Below are positions 35,827-43,832 of a stretch of 64,000 nucleotides of DNA, in pieces. Every line of letters begins with the position of its first letter. The first letter of the stretch is position 1. The DNA is from CAVVYW01 sp963752605. GTDB lineage: Bacteria; Actinomycetota; Thermoleophilia; Solirubrobacterales; 70-9. The notes beneath the pieces were generated by a model, which worked only from the letters and a program-made list of their open reading frames with translations, did no database searches and was not told where the DNA came from. The stretch covers positions 310,001-374,000 of the forward strand of contig CAVVYW010000006.1 of NCBI GenBank assembly GCA_963752605.1. The letters run 5' to 3'. Position numbers and translations under genes: made by a program.

Positions 35827-35863
35827 AGTCCGGCATCGAGCGCCTGGTCGGCGCGCCGCGCTA
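35827..35863 (+). repeat. Fragment of UDP-glucuronate decarboxylase gene 3' end (copy B)
   Basis: These 37 bases match 35088-35124, the last codons of the decarboxylase gene, with one mismatch. Immediately upstream, CACCTGCCGGTCAA matches another internal part of that gene near 34868, so the copy looks like a deletion-scarred remnant. Part of a series of such remnants in 35.0-37.9 kb. Confidence 0.75.
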
Positions 35864-35895
35864 GCCGCTTCGGCCCGCACGAGCGGCGAGATGCC

Positions 35896-36690
35896 TCAGG
35901 ACGCCGGGCCGACCCAGTGCGCCGCTAAGAAGTTGCGACTTTCCTGGTTGTCCAGCGCGACGTTGCCGCCGCTGTCCTGGAAAACAACCACTTCCACATA
36001 GTCGCCCGCGCTCAGCGCGACCAGAGTCGAGACGGTCTGGCCGGCGCCGTTCCCACTCACGGCCTTGATCCGCGAGCCGGCGACGAAGTTGAGGTCGTTG
36101 ACCTGCAAGCCCACAAACCGCTCACCAACTGCGTTGTCGGCCGGACCCGTGAGGCCCCACTTGATCCCTGCATCTACCTCGTAAAGCCCGGCGCGTGGCA
36201 CGGTGAGCCGGCTCGCCACGGGGCTCGGGGTCGGGCAGCTCGTCGTCGTGTGCATCGTTGCGGTGTCGAAGTCCTCGCCCAGCCAGATCACGGTGGTGTC
36301 GGTGCCGTTGGAGATCGTCTGGCCAAATACGGTGCAGTCGACAGCGCTGTCCCCGGGCGTCGTGGCCCGCGCCGCCGGCATCACAGCGAGCGATGGGTTC
36401 GGATAGTTCCCGGTCAGATCGCCCCCCGCCTGACCGGTGGACGGGCCAGTAAGCCCCTGTGGGCCAGCGGGCCCCTGTGGGCCGGCGAGCCCCTGTGGGC
36501 CGGCCGGGCCGCGCGGTCCCGGCTTCGCCTTCTTCTTGGCGGCGGTCTGCGCCCCCTGTTTGGTGACCACCTGAGTGGCGACGGCCGTCCCGCTCAGGGC
36601 GATGAAGATCGCGATCAGGCCAAGGACGTTGTTGCGGACCCAGGAGTGCACCCCGCCCCTGTCAGGTGCATCTCTAGCGTCCATCGGCAA
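35896..36690 (-). CDS. Collagen-like secreted protein with C1q/TNF-like C-terminal domain
   Basis: A 264-residue exported protein. It has the same N-terminal module as the 35165 gene (NVLGLIAIFIALSGTAVATQ, then KKKAKPGPRGPAG), about nine Gly-X-Y units, then a ~150-residue C-terminal domain with jelly-roll-like strands (SRLTVPRAGLYEVDAGIKWG, STLVALSAGDYVEVVVFQ), similar in style to C1q-type trimeric heads. It would form trimeric surface stalks. The start may be the first or third codon. It is followed on the same strand by its flanking repeat copy B. Confidence 0.7.
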   Translation of the reverse strand: MPMDARDAPDRGGVHSWVRNNVLGLIAIFIALSGTAVATQVVTKQGAQTAAKKKAKPGPRGPAGPQGLAGPQGPAGPQGLTGPSTGQAGGDLTGNYPNPSLAVMPAARATTPGDSAVDCTVFGQTISNGTDTTVIWLGEDFDTATMHTTTSCPTPSPVASRLTVPRAGLYEVDAGIKWGLTGPADNAVGERFVGLQVNDLNFVAGSRIKAVSGNGAGQTVSTLVALSAGDYVEVVVFQDSGGNVALDNQESRNFLAAHWVGPAS

Positions 36691-36781
36691 TGCACTCTCC
36701 CGACCTCGACCGCGCTCGCATCGTGCAAGCGCCGTGGGTCACTTCTACCGCACCGCCGAGGGGAAAGCAAGGCGCGCCTCG

Positions 36782-37003
36782 CTAGGAGTTCAGGGCGGCG
36801 TTGACGCTCTTCAGGTTCGAGTCCGGCTCGATCGTGGACTGCTGCCAGGGACTCACCTTGGGCTCGCCATCGTGCAGCGCCGCGTTGACGCTGGTGAGAT
36901 AGACGTCCTGGGCGCCATAGCCGGCCGCCGAGCCCGGTGCCGCTGACAGCGCGAGCGCGGCCATGGATCCAACGATCAGAAAGCGGCCCCTGTGCGTCAT
37001 CAT
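36782..37003 (-). CDS. Small secreted peptide, unknown
   Basis: A 73-residue precursor with a signal peptide (RGRFLIVGSMAALALSAAPGSAAG; cleavage near residue 27). The mature part of about 46 residues contains the hexamer SVNAAL twice (LTSVNAALHDG and LKSVNAALNS), with no cysteines. It lies beside collagen-like genes. The family is not recognised. Codon third positions are G/C-rich, supporting that it is real. Could be a surface peptide or signal; no evidence for either. Confidence 0.5.
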   Translation of the reverse strand: MMTHRGRFLIVGSMAALALSAAPGSAAGYGAQDVYLTSVNAALHDGEPKVSPWQQSTIEPDSNLKSVNAALNS

Positions 37004-37032
37004 CCTGCCTATCGACCGGCGGCGCGGCCGCC

Positions 37033-37176
37033 ATGACCGACATCACCCGCGCCCAGCAGCTGCTCGGCTGGGAACCCGAGGTCGCGCTCGGCGACGGGCT
37101 CAAGAAGACGATCGACGAGTCGGGTATCGAGCGCCTGGTCGGCGCGCCGCGGCAACTCAGCGAAAACTGGGGTTGA
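37033..37176 (+). pseudogene. Remnant of UDP-glucuronate decarboxylase 3' end (copy C)
   Basis: A 47-codon frame reading MTDITRAQQLLGWEPEV... to IERLVGAPRQLSENWG. Residues match the C-terminus of the decarboxylase at 34178-35125, with 108 of 115 bases identical (37037-37151 against 35007-35121). Changes are mostly silent, implying descent from a functional gene copy rather than random decay. It stands without the rest of the gene, between the small secreted peptide and the 37248 gene. Confidence 0.8.
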
Positions 37177-37247
37177 CCCCCTCCGCGGTTGACCCTAGGC
37201 TCGGTGCGGAATGGGGGAAGCACCCCCGGCGACGAGGAGAGGATTCG

Positions 37248-37832
37248 TTGATCCGGTCGCGGTTGACCTACGCCAACGTCATGGCGACGATTGCCGTCTT
37301 TCTGGCGCTCGGCGGCGGCGCCTACGCCGTCAACCTCAAGCTCAAGCAGAATCAGGTCAAGACCAGGAACATCGCGCCCGACGCCGTCACAGGCGGCAAG
37401 GCGCTCGAATCAAGCTTCGGGCAGGTGCCGAGCGCTGGCCAGGCCAACAACGCGACGACCGCGACCACCGCAACGAACGCGGCTAACGCGACGAACGCGA
37501 CGAACGCGGCTAACGCGAACATGCTCGACGGGCTGAGCGCGGCGGCGTTTCAGAGGCGGGGGTATCGCATAGATGCCACCACCTCGAACCAACCGAGCGT
37601 GGTCGGACTCAGCGCCATCGGCCTCATCCGGTCCTCCCCCACTGCGATCATCAACCTCGCAGGCGGGATCGATGGCCAGATGGTCACAGTCACCGGAAGC
37701 AACAGCAATGTCACGATCGCGGACGGTGGTTTCTTCAGCCTCACGGCACCTTGGATCGCCGCCAGCACCGACACCTTGACCGTGGTTTTCTTCGAAGGCG
37801 GTTGGCAAGAGGTGAGCCGCGCCAACAACTGA
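37248..37832 (+). CDS. Secreted protein with TYANVMAT N-terminus and Asn-Ala-Thr-rich segment
   Basis: A 194-residue exported protein. It initiates at TTG (37248) after a GAGGAGAGG ribosome site; N-terminus LIRSRLTYANVMATIAVFLALGGGAYA is a signal anchor. Residues about 60-86 are a low-complexity run of Asn, Ala and Thr from repeated 6- to 15-bp DNA units (37447-37520). The C-terminal domain (LDGLSAAAFQRRG, DGQMVTVTGSNSNVTIADGG, LTVVFFEGGWQEVSR) resembles the C-terminal domain of the 35165 collagen-like protein, which also ends VFTGNQWHELARS, so the NAT run may replace the collagen stalk. Confidence 0.68.
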   Translation: MIRSRLTYANVMATIAVFLALGGGAYAVNLKLKQNQVKTRNIAPDAVTGGKALESSFGQVPSAGQANNATTATTATNAANATNATNAANANMLDGLSAAAFQRRGYRIDATTSNQPSVVGLSAIGLIRSSPTAIINLAGGIDGQMVTVTGSNSNVTIADGGFFSLTAPWIAASTDTLTVVFFEGGWQEVSRANN

Positions 37833-37833
37833 G

Positions 37834-37853
37834 GGCGCGCCGCGGTAGCCGCT
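37834..37853 (+). repeat. Short remnant similar to copy B (copy D)
   Basis: GGCGCGCCGCGGTAGCCGCT directly after the stop of the 37248 gene matches the end of copy B (35853-35870 region) except one base. It may mark the distal border of the cassette array. The short length makes chance similarity possible. The remainder of 37854-38012 contains no gene I can see. Confidence 0.4.
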
Positions 37854-38012
37854 ACCCACTAGAGGCGATTGCCACCGCGCCCGCCGCGGTTTAGTCTTCT
37901 TCATATGGCGATGCCCCGCTCTAATAGGGGGGTTAGCCGGCAGCGCCAAGGATGGATCTGCCACTTGCGGCCTGACTGGTCCTGCTCACACGGCCGATAG
38001 CCCGGCGCTAGG

Positions 38013-38681
38013 TCACGCGGCCGCCGCGGCCGGCTCAGGCATTGGGAAGTAGCCTAGGAACCGCTCGAGGGCCTGTCTGCCGCCGTCGACCTTGACGTCG
38101 CCGGACCGGAGCGCCTCCGCGGGCGTGCGCTCCCCTATCACCAACTCGGCGAAGGTCTCTACGTCCGTCTCGATCACCGCGTCCGGCTCATCGGCACTGC
38201 CCCGGGCGAGCTCGAGGCGGCCATCGGCCAGCTCGACCCGGAAGCGAACCTCGCCCAGCCGCACCTCGTAGCGCGCGTTGACCCCCTGGTGCGCGTCGGG
38301 GTCGAAGTGCGCCCTGAGCGCGAGGATGATCGCGTCCGGGCTGCTCCGCTTCGTGTTTGGCTTCGATGGGGCTCGCGCTCCCCAGCGGCCGAGCTCGTCC
38401 ACCACGGATCCCAGCTCCATCCCCCACTCGGTCAGCTCGTAGACCTGGGAGGCGGCGGGCGGAGCCAGCTTGCGCCGGCTGACGACCCCGGCCTCCTCCA
38501 GCTCCCGAAGCCGCTGGGCGAGCACGTTCGGGCTCACGTTGGGGAGGCCGGCACGTAGGTCACTGAACCGCTTCGGTCCGAGCAGCAGCTCCCGGACCAC
38601 CAGCAGCCCCCAGCGCTCGCCGACCAGGTCGAGGGCGTAGGCGGCGCGACAGGCGTCGGCGTATGTGCGCTTGGTGGCCAT
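38013..38681 (-). CDS. HxlR-family regulator with C-terminal SCP2-like sterol-binding domain
   Basis: A 222-residue regulator. HxlR winged helix at about 10-100 (DLVGERWGLLVVRELLLGPKRFSDLRAGLPNVSPNVLAQRLRELEEAG), then a ~100-residue domain (ILALRAHFDPDAHQGVNARYEVRLGEVRFRVELADGRLEL ... DVETFAELVIGERTPAEALRSGDVKV) of SCP2/ACT-like fold often fused to HxlR in actinobacteria and probably the ligand sensor. It is divergent to the MFS efflux gene, so it likely represses it and releases on binding a hydrophobic ligand. Confidence 0.85.
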   Translation of the reverse strand: MATKRTYADACRAAYALDLVGERWGLLVVRELLLGPKRFSDLRAGLPNVSPNVLAQRLRELEEAGVVSRRKLAPPAASQVYELTEWGMELGSVVDELGRWGARAPSKPNTKRSSPDAIILALRAHFDPDAHQGVNARYEVRLGEVRFRVELADGRLELARGSADEPDAVIETDVETFAELVIGERTPAEALRSGDVKVDGGRQALERFLGYFPMPEPAAAAA

Positions 38682-38725
38682 CTGTGCCTGTGATTCTAGC
38701 GGTTGGTCCTGCCGTACACCTCTCC

Positions 38726-38742
38726 AGTCCTTTTCTAGGACT
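38726..38742. promoter_or_regulatory. Candidate operator between hxlR and MFS genes
   Basis: Perfect inverted repeat AGTCCT-TTTCT-AGGACT, followed by a TATGTT -10-like box at about 38749-38754. The 141-bp spacer between the divergent genes is AT-richer than its surroundings. An AGGAGG site at 38812-38817 precedes the MFS GTG start. Likely HxlR binding site. Confidence 0.5.
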
Positions 38743-38822
38743 TTTTGTTATGTTGTTGCAACTCACCGATGATTTCTGCCCTCACAGACAGTCGTACTGG
38801 TAAGGCGACTTAGGAGGCTGAC

Positions 38823-40260
38823 GTGGCAGCAACAGAAACCAAGACTTTGAAGGCGAGCACCAAGTGGGTCCTCGCCCTGACCGGGCTCGGCTCGCTGATG
38901 GCGGCGCTCGACACCCTCGTCGTCTCGACGGCGCTCAGCACGATCCGACTCGACCTCGGCGCCTCGATCGAGGAGCTGGAGTGGACCGTCAACGCCTACA
39001 ACCTGAGCTTCGCGGTGCTGCTGATCCCCGCGGCCGCAGTCGGCGACCGGTTCGGACGCCGGCGGATCTATGCCGCCGGCCTCGGCCTGTTCGCGGCGGC
39101 CTCCGCCGCCTGCGCGGTCGCGCCAGACGTCGGAACGTTGATCGCGGCGCGCGCGGTCCAGGGCGCCGGCGCGGCGATGGTGCTGACCCTCGCGCTCGCG
39201 CTGCTGAGCGCGGCGTTCCCGCCCGAGCGGCGCGGCGCTGCGATCGGGATCTTCAGCGCAGTCACCGGCCTGTCCGTAGCGAGCGGGCCGCTGGTCGGCG
39301 GCGCGATCGTCGAGGGAATCGCGTGGGAGTGGATCTTCTGGGTCAACGTCCCGATCGGGCTGGCTGCGATCCCGCTGGTGCTCAGCAAGATCGAGGAGAG
39401 CCACGGGCCCGACACCCGGATCGACGTTCGCGGGCTCGCGCTGATCGGCGCCGGGGCGTTCGCGCTCGTCTGGGGCCTGGTGCGCGGTAACTCAGGCGGG
39501 CTGGGAAAGCGCCGAGGTGCTCGGCTCGCTGATCGGCGGAGCCCTGCTGGTGGCCGCATTCGTCGCCTGGGAGCTGCGCGCTCCCGAGCCGATGCTGCCG
39601 ATGCGCTTCTTCCGGTCCCGCGCCTTCTCGGCCGGCAACGCGGCGATCTTCTTCACCTTCGCGGCGCTGTTCAGCGCGGTCTTCTTCTTCGCGCAGCTCC
39701 TGCAGACGGGCCTCGGCTACAGCCCGTTGGAGACCGGGCTGCGGCTGATGCCGTGGACCATCACGTTCATCCTCATCGCCCCGATCGCCGGCGCATTGGC
39801 CGACCGGATCGGCGAGCGGCCGCTCATGGTCGCCGGGCTGTTGATCCAGGCGGTGGGCATGGCGTGGGTCGCGCTGATCGCGGAGCCCGGGCTCGCATAC
39901 TCCGAGCTGGTGGTGCCGTTCGTCGTCGCCGGGATCGGAGTCTCGATGGCGATCCCCGCCGCTCAGAACTCGGTGCTCGGCTCGGTCTCGATGGAGGCGG
40001 TGGGCAAGGCGGCAGGCGTCAACAGCACGATGCGCGAGCTCGGCGGCGTATTCGGGATCGCCATCACCGTCGCCGTCTTCGCGGGTGCGGGCAGCTACGC
40101 CTCGCCCGAGGCGTTCACAGACGGCTTCGGGCCGGCGATCGGCGTCACCGCGGCGCTGTCCCTGATCGGCGCGATCGCGGGCACCCTGCTGCCCGGCCGC
40201 GCCGCGGCCGACGCGATTCCGGCTCAGGCCGTCCCGGCGGTCGAGACAGAGGGAAGCTAG
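38823..40260 (+). CDS. MFS drug-type efflux transporter (DHA2, 14-helix), one frameshift
   Basis: Proton-coupled exporter of the EmrB/QacA class, about 478 residues. MALDTLVVSTALSTIRLDLGAS is the first helix with the D(A/T)LVV motif, GDRFGRRR is motif A, and the middle helices follow. The frame breaks at 39495-39496 (one extra G); repair gives GNSAGWESAEVLGSLIGG and a second half with LMPWTITFILIAPIAGALADRIGERP. The protein is probably intact in vivo. GTG start with AGGAGG. Regulated by the divergent HxlR protein. Substrate likely a hydrophobic drug or metabolite. Confidence 0.87.
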
Positions 40261-40282
40261 GGCGCCGACGCCCCGGCCGCCG

Positions 40283-40984
40283 CTACGGCAGCGTCGTTAT
40301 CCAGAGCTTGCGCTCTGCGAAGGTGGCGTCCCCGCCCCCTCCGGGGCAGCCGCAGTACGCGTAGCGGAGCTCGTAGGTGTGGTCACCCGGCGAGGTGTTG
40401 AAGAGCACCGGCCCGGGCGGACCAGTGCTGGAGCAGCCACCGATCCCGTCCGCGACGGCCGGGGTGCTGTACGTGAAGGGCCCCAGCCCCGATCCGGATA
40501 GATCCGGTGAGACGAAGAGCGGTGGGCCCGGGGCCGCGCCCTCGCAGAAGTCGCTCTGACCCGGCATCGGCGCTCCGTCCTGGAACAGGGCGACGCCACC
40601 GGAGTCCTCTTCGATCAGCGCGGATGCGGCGACCTGGAAGGAACCACTGGCTGGGATGTTGACGGTCACCGAGGGACCGCCGGGGAGCTGTACAAACTGG
40701 GTGTCGTCGCCGGTCGAATCGGGGCCAGCCGCTTGAGCGAAAGCCGTGGCGCCGCCGCCACCGGCCGGTCCAGCGGCTCCCGTCTGACCGGCGGGTCCCT
40801 GCGCTCCAGCCTGCTTCGCCAGCTTCAGCGCCTTGTTCGCCTTCTTCTGCGCCCGGTGGGTCAGCTTGCGGAGCTCCTGGCTGATCCGTTTGAAGTCCGC
40901 GTTGTCGACGGCCGCGATCGAGGGCACCGCGACGGCGATGGCGGCGATCACCGCCAGCGCGACGAGCGACGAGCGTCGAGTCAT
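40283..40984 (-). CDS. Secreted protein with short collagen-like segment
   Basis: A 233-residue exported protein. Signal peptide residues 1-25 (SLVALAVIAAIAVAVPSIAAV), then a basic helix (KRISQELRKLTHRAQKKANKALKLAKQ), a short Gly-X-Y stretch (GAQGPAGQTGAAGPAGG), and a C-terminal beta domain with four cysteines (DFCEGAA, GGCSSTG, AYCGCPGG). The charged helix may act as a coiled-coil trimerisation unit before the collagen part. Third collagen-type gene within 6 kb. It converges with the MFS gene. Confidence 0.68.
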   Translation of the reverse strand: MTRRSSLVALAVIAAIAVAVPSIAAVDNADFKRISQELRKLTHRAQKKANKALKLAKQAGAQGPAGQTGAAGPAGGGGATAFAQAAGPDSTGDDTQFVQLPGGPSVTVNIPASGSFQVAASALIEEDSGGVALFQDGAPMPGQSDFCEGAAPGPPLFVSPDLSGSGLGPFTYSTPAVADGIGGCSSTGPPGPVLFNTSPGDHTYELRYAYCGCPGGGGDATFAERKLWITTLP

Positions 40985-41104
40985 CCGTGATGCTCCCCTG
41001 GTCCCATGGCCCGCGCCACGATACCGGCGCCCTCCGACGGCCCAATACCCACAGAACGCGCGCTAGACGGGAAGCTGGTTAGCCCTCTTCTTGCACCGCG
41101 CGCC

Positions 41105-42403
41105 TCAGCGCTTCTTCTTCTTGACGCACTTCCCCTTCTTCAGCTTCCGGCCCTTCTTGCACTTCTTCTTGGCGGGCGCGGGCGCGGGCGCTGTCTGGGC
41201 GAGCGGGGTCGCGGCGGGAGGAGCGACCGGAGGGATCACCGGCGGGGCGAGCTCATTGAGCAGGATCGTGACGTTGTCCGAGCCGCCGTTTGCGACCGCG
41301 AGGTCGGTCCTCGCGTCGCCGTTGAGGTTCGCGGCGACGACCGCGGCGGAATCGATGCCCGTCGTCTCTTCGGGGGAGGTCGCGGCGGCGGCGAAGTCGC
41401 CGGTGCCAGTGCCGAGGAGGATCGTGACGTCGTTCGAGCCGATGCTCACGACCGCGAGGTCGATGATCCCGTCGCCATTGAGGTCGGCTGGGGCGGCGCC
41501 GCGGGGCCCGTCGGCCGCGACCGCCTCGGGGGAGGTTCCGGGGGCGGTGAAGTCACCCGTGCCGGCGCCGAGCAGGATCGTGACGTTGTTCGAGTCGTTC
41601 GCAACCGCGAGGTCTGTGTTCGCGTCGCCGTTGAGGTTGGCGGCGGCGACGGAGAAGGGCTGGTCACCCGCCCCCTCGGGGGAGGTCCCGGCCGCGTCGA
41701 AGTTGCCCGTCCCAAGGCCGTCGTTGATCCGGATCGTGACGTTGTCATCGGCGTTGTTAGCGATCGCGAGGTCGGTGCTCGCGTCGCCGCCGAGGTTGGC
41801 GGCGGCGACGGAGAAGGGCTCGTCGCCGGCCCCCTCGGGGGAGGTCGCCGCCGGAGTGAAGTTGCCGGTGCCGTCGCCGAGCAGGATCGTGACGTTGTCC
41901 GTACCGAAGTTCACCACCGCGAGGTCAGTGCTCGCGGTGCCGCCGAAGTTGGCGGCGGCGACCGAGACGGGGCCAGGGCCCACCGTCTCGGGGGAGGTCA
42001 TCGGCGCGGTGAAGCCGCCGGAGCCGTTGCCAAGCAGGACGGTGATGGTGGTCGTGGCCGCGTTCGCGACGGCGAGGTCGGTGTTCGCGTCGCCGTTGAA
42101 GTTTGCGGCGGCCACCCCGATAGGCATGTCGCCTACGTCGGGGGAGGTCCCCGCCAGGGTGAAGTTGCCGGTGCCGTCGCCGAGCAGGATCGAGACGTTG
42201 TCCGCGCCGGTGTTCGGGACGGCGAGATCGATGTTGGCGTCGCCGTTGAGGTTGGCGGCGGCGAGCGAGAGGGGATTGTCGCCGACGGTCTCGGGAGAGG
42301 TCGCGGGCTGGGTGAAGTCGCCCTGCGCACCGAGGGCGGCGGCGGGGACGATGAGCGCCGTCACCGACAGCGCCAGCGCGACTTTCGAGCGTGAAGAGGT
42401 CAT
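41105..42403 (-). CDS. Secreted FG-GAP/VCBS-repeat protein with basic cysteine tail
   Basis: A 432-residue exported protein built from about seven repeats of ~55 residues of the type AAANLNGDANTDLAVAN...DNVTILLGDGTGNF, the FG-GAP/VCBS beta-propeller repeat that binds calcium through D-x-N/D-x-D loops. The signal peptide is residues 1-31. After a Pro/Ala-rich linker (PPVIPPVAPPAATP) it ends with CKKGRKLKKGKCVKKKKR, a tail also found on the NHL protein at 50423. A seven-bladed propeller is likely. Function could be adhesion or matrix binding. Confidence 0.8.
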   Translation of the reverse strand: MTSSRSKVALALSVTALIVPAAALGAQGDFTQPATSPETVGDNPLSLAAANLNGDANIDLAVPNTGADNVSILLGDGTGNFTLAGTSPDVGDMPIGVAAANFNGDANTDLAVANAATTTITVLLGNGSGGFTAPMTSPETVGPGPVSVAAANFGGTASTDLAVVNFGTDNVTILLGDGTGNFTPAATSPEGAGDEPFSVAAANLGGDASTDLAIANNADDNVTIRINDGLGTGNFDAAGTSPEGAGDQPFSVAAANLNGDANTDLAVANDSNNVTILLGAGTGDFTAPGTSPEAVAADGPRGAAPADLNGDGIIDLAVVSIGSNDVTILLGTGTGDFAAAATSPEETTGIDSAAVVAANLNGDARTDLAVANGGSDNVTILLNELAPPVIPPVAPPAATPLAQTAPAPAPAKKKCKKGRKLKKGKCVKKKKR

Positions 42404-42454
42404 TCCGCGCAAGGCTACCGACACGCGCCTATCGCACGCATATCGGGCCCGGAG

Positions 42455-43336
42455 CTACTTGGCCGGGAGTTGCTTCGGCAGCTTCATCTGCCGGCGGATG
42501 AGGCGGTCGAAGGTCCGCTTGGGCAGCGCCGCGTGAATCTTGGCCCCGACCTTCGCGTCGGTTCCGACCAGGTAGCGCGGCTTCGGGCGGTTGGAGCGGA
42601 GCGCCTTCGCGATCACGTGGGCCACCTTCTCCGGACCGATGCCGCGGGCGGGGGTGTCCACCATGAAGATCTTGGTCCAGCTCTTGATCTGCTTGCCGTA
42701 CAGCCGCCGCGCCGCCGCCGGCATCCCCTTCAGCTGGTCCTGCAGCTGATCCTCGCCCTTGGCCCAGATCTCGGTCTTGATGCTGCCGGGCTCGATCACG
42801 ACCACGTCGATCCCCCACGGCGCCACCTCTCGCCGCAGCGAGTCGCCGAGCGCCTCTATCCCGAACTTGGAGGCGCTGTAGGGAGAGAGGAACGGCGAGG
42901 CGATCCGGCCGCCGATCGACGCGACGAAGACAACCGTCCCCTGCGCCGTGCGGAGCAGGGGCAGGAAGGCCTGGGTGACCGCGACCTGCCCGACCACGTT
43001 CACCTCGAGGACGTTGCGGAAGTCGTCGAGCGGGATGAACTCGACGGGACCGCCCCCGCCGACGCCGGCGTTGTTGACCAGCCCGACCAGCCCCTCCTTG
43101 CCGACCGCGCGCTGCACCTTCTGCTTCGCGTTGGCGATCGAGCGTTCCTTGGTGACGTCGATCGTGATCGGCGTGAGCCGGTCCGACCCCTCCTTCTTCA
43201 GGCTGGTGGCGTCCTTCTGCTTGCGGACGCCGGCGAACACCGTGTAGCCCCATTCGTCCAGCTCCAGCGCGGTCGCCCGACCGATTCCCGTCGAGGCGCC
43301 GGTCACGACCACCGCACCGTCCTTGTGTCCGGCCAT
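42455..43336 (-). CDS. Short-chain dehydrogenase/reductase
   Basis: A 293-residue classical SDR with TGASTGIG (cofactor loop), NNAGVGGGG, catalytic Ser in VFVASIGG and Y-x-x-x-K in PYSASKFGIE. A basic residue after the cofactor loop (FAGVRKQ) suggests NADP preference. The C-terminus is basic (IRRQMKLPKQLPAK). The ATG at 43336 was preferred over 43348. Substrate unknown; this subgroup often carries retinol- or steroid-dehydrogenase-type names. Confidence 0.88.
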   Translation of the reverse strand: MAGHKDGAVVVTGASTGIGRATALELDEWGYTVFAGVRKQKDATSLKKEGSDRLTPITIDVTKERSIANAKQKVQRAVGKEGLVGLVNNAGVGGGGPVEFIPLDDFRNVLEVNVVGQVAVTQAFLPLLRTAQGTVVFVASIGGRIASPFLSPYSASKFGIEALGDSLRREVAPWGIDVVVIEPGSIKTEIWAKGEDQLQDQLKGMPAAARRLYGKQIKSWTKIFMVDTPARGIGPEKVAHVIAKALRSNRPKPRYLVGTDAKVGAKIHAALPKRTFDRLIRRQMKLPKQLPAK

Positions 43337-43402
43337 CAGGCCGCGCACCCTACTACCCGGCTTGGCCGGTGCATCCCCCCGGGTTGGCCCATACTCCGAC
43401 TC

Positions 43403-43813
43403 ATGCCGATGTCGTCAACAGAGATGGCCAGGGCGGCCTACGACGCACTGAACAAGCACGATCTCGACGCCTTTCTGGCGCTGATCGATCCCGAGGTTGA
43501 GTTCAACTCCCTGATCGCCGAGGCCGACAATCGCACCTTCCACGGTCATGAAGGGGTTCGCGAATGGTGGGAAACCGTTCAGGAATCGCTGGGAGGGCTT
43601 ACCTACGAGGTGCAAGAGATTCGGGAGCTTCCCGAGCTCGGCGATGCGGTCCTGGTGAAGCAGCGGACGGCCGGTGAAGTCAGCGGCGTGACCGTCGAGC
43701 AGGTGATGTGGCAGGCAGTTCGCCGTCGCGGCACCAAGGTGATCTGGTGGCGGACAGGCCGCAGCGAGGACGAGGTGGTCGAGGCGGCGCGACAGTCCGC
43801 CTCCGGCGATTGA
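43403..43813 (+). CDS. SnoaL-like / NTF2-fold protein
   Basis: A 136-residue NTF2-like domain beginning MPMSSTEMARAAYDALNKHDLDAFLALIDPEVEF. The pattern of helix, YDALNKHD turn and strands (GDAVLVKQRTAGEVSGV, QVMWQAVRRRGTKVIWWRTG) is that of SnoaL-like cyclase/isomerase relatives. No catalytic residue set is evident. It is divergent from the SDR gene and 20 bp before wecB. Function unknown. Confidence 0.72.
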   Translation: MPMSSTEMARAAYDALNKHDLDAFLALIDPEVEFNSLIAEADNRTFHGHEGVREWWETVQESLGGLTYEVQEIRELPELGDAVLVKQRTAGEVSGVTVEQVMWQAVRRRGTKVIWWRTGRSEDEVVEAARQSASGD

Positions 43814-43832
43814 GTCGCCTAGCCTGCCCGCG

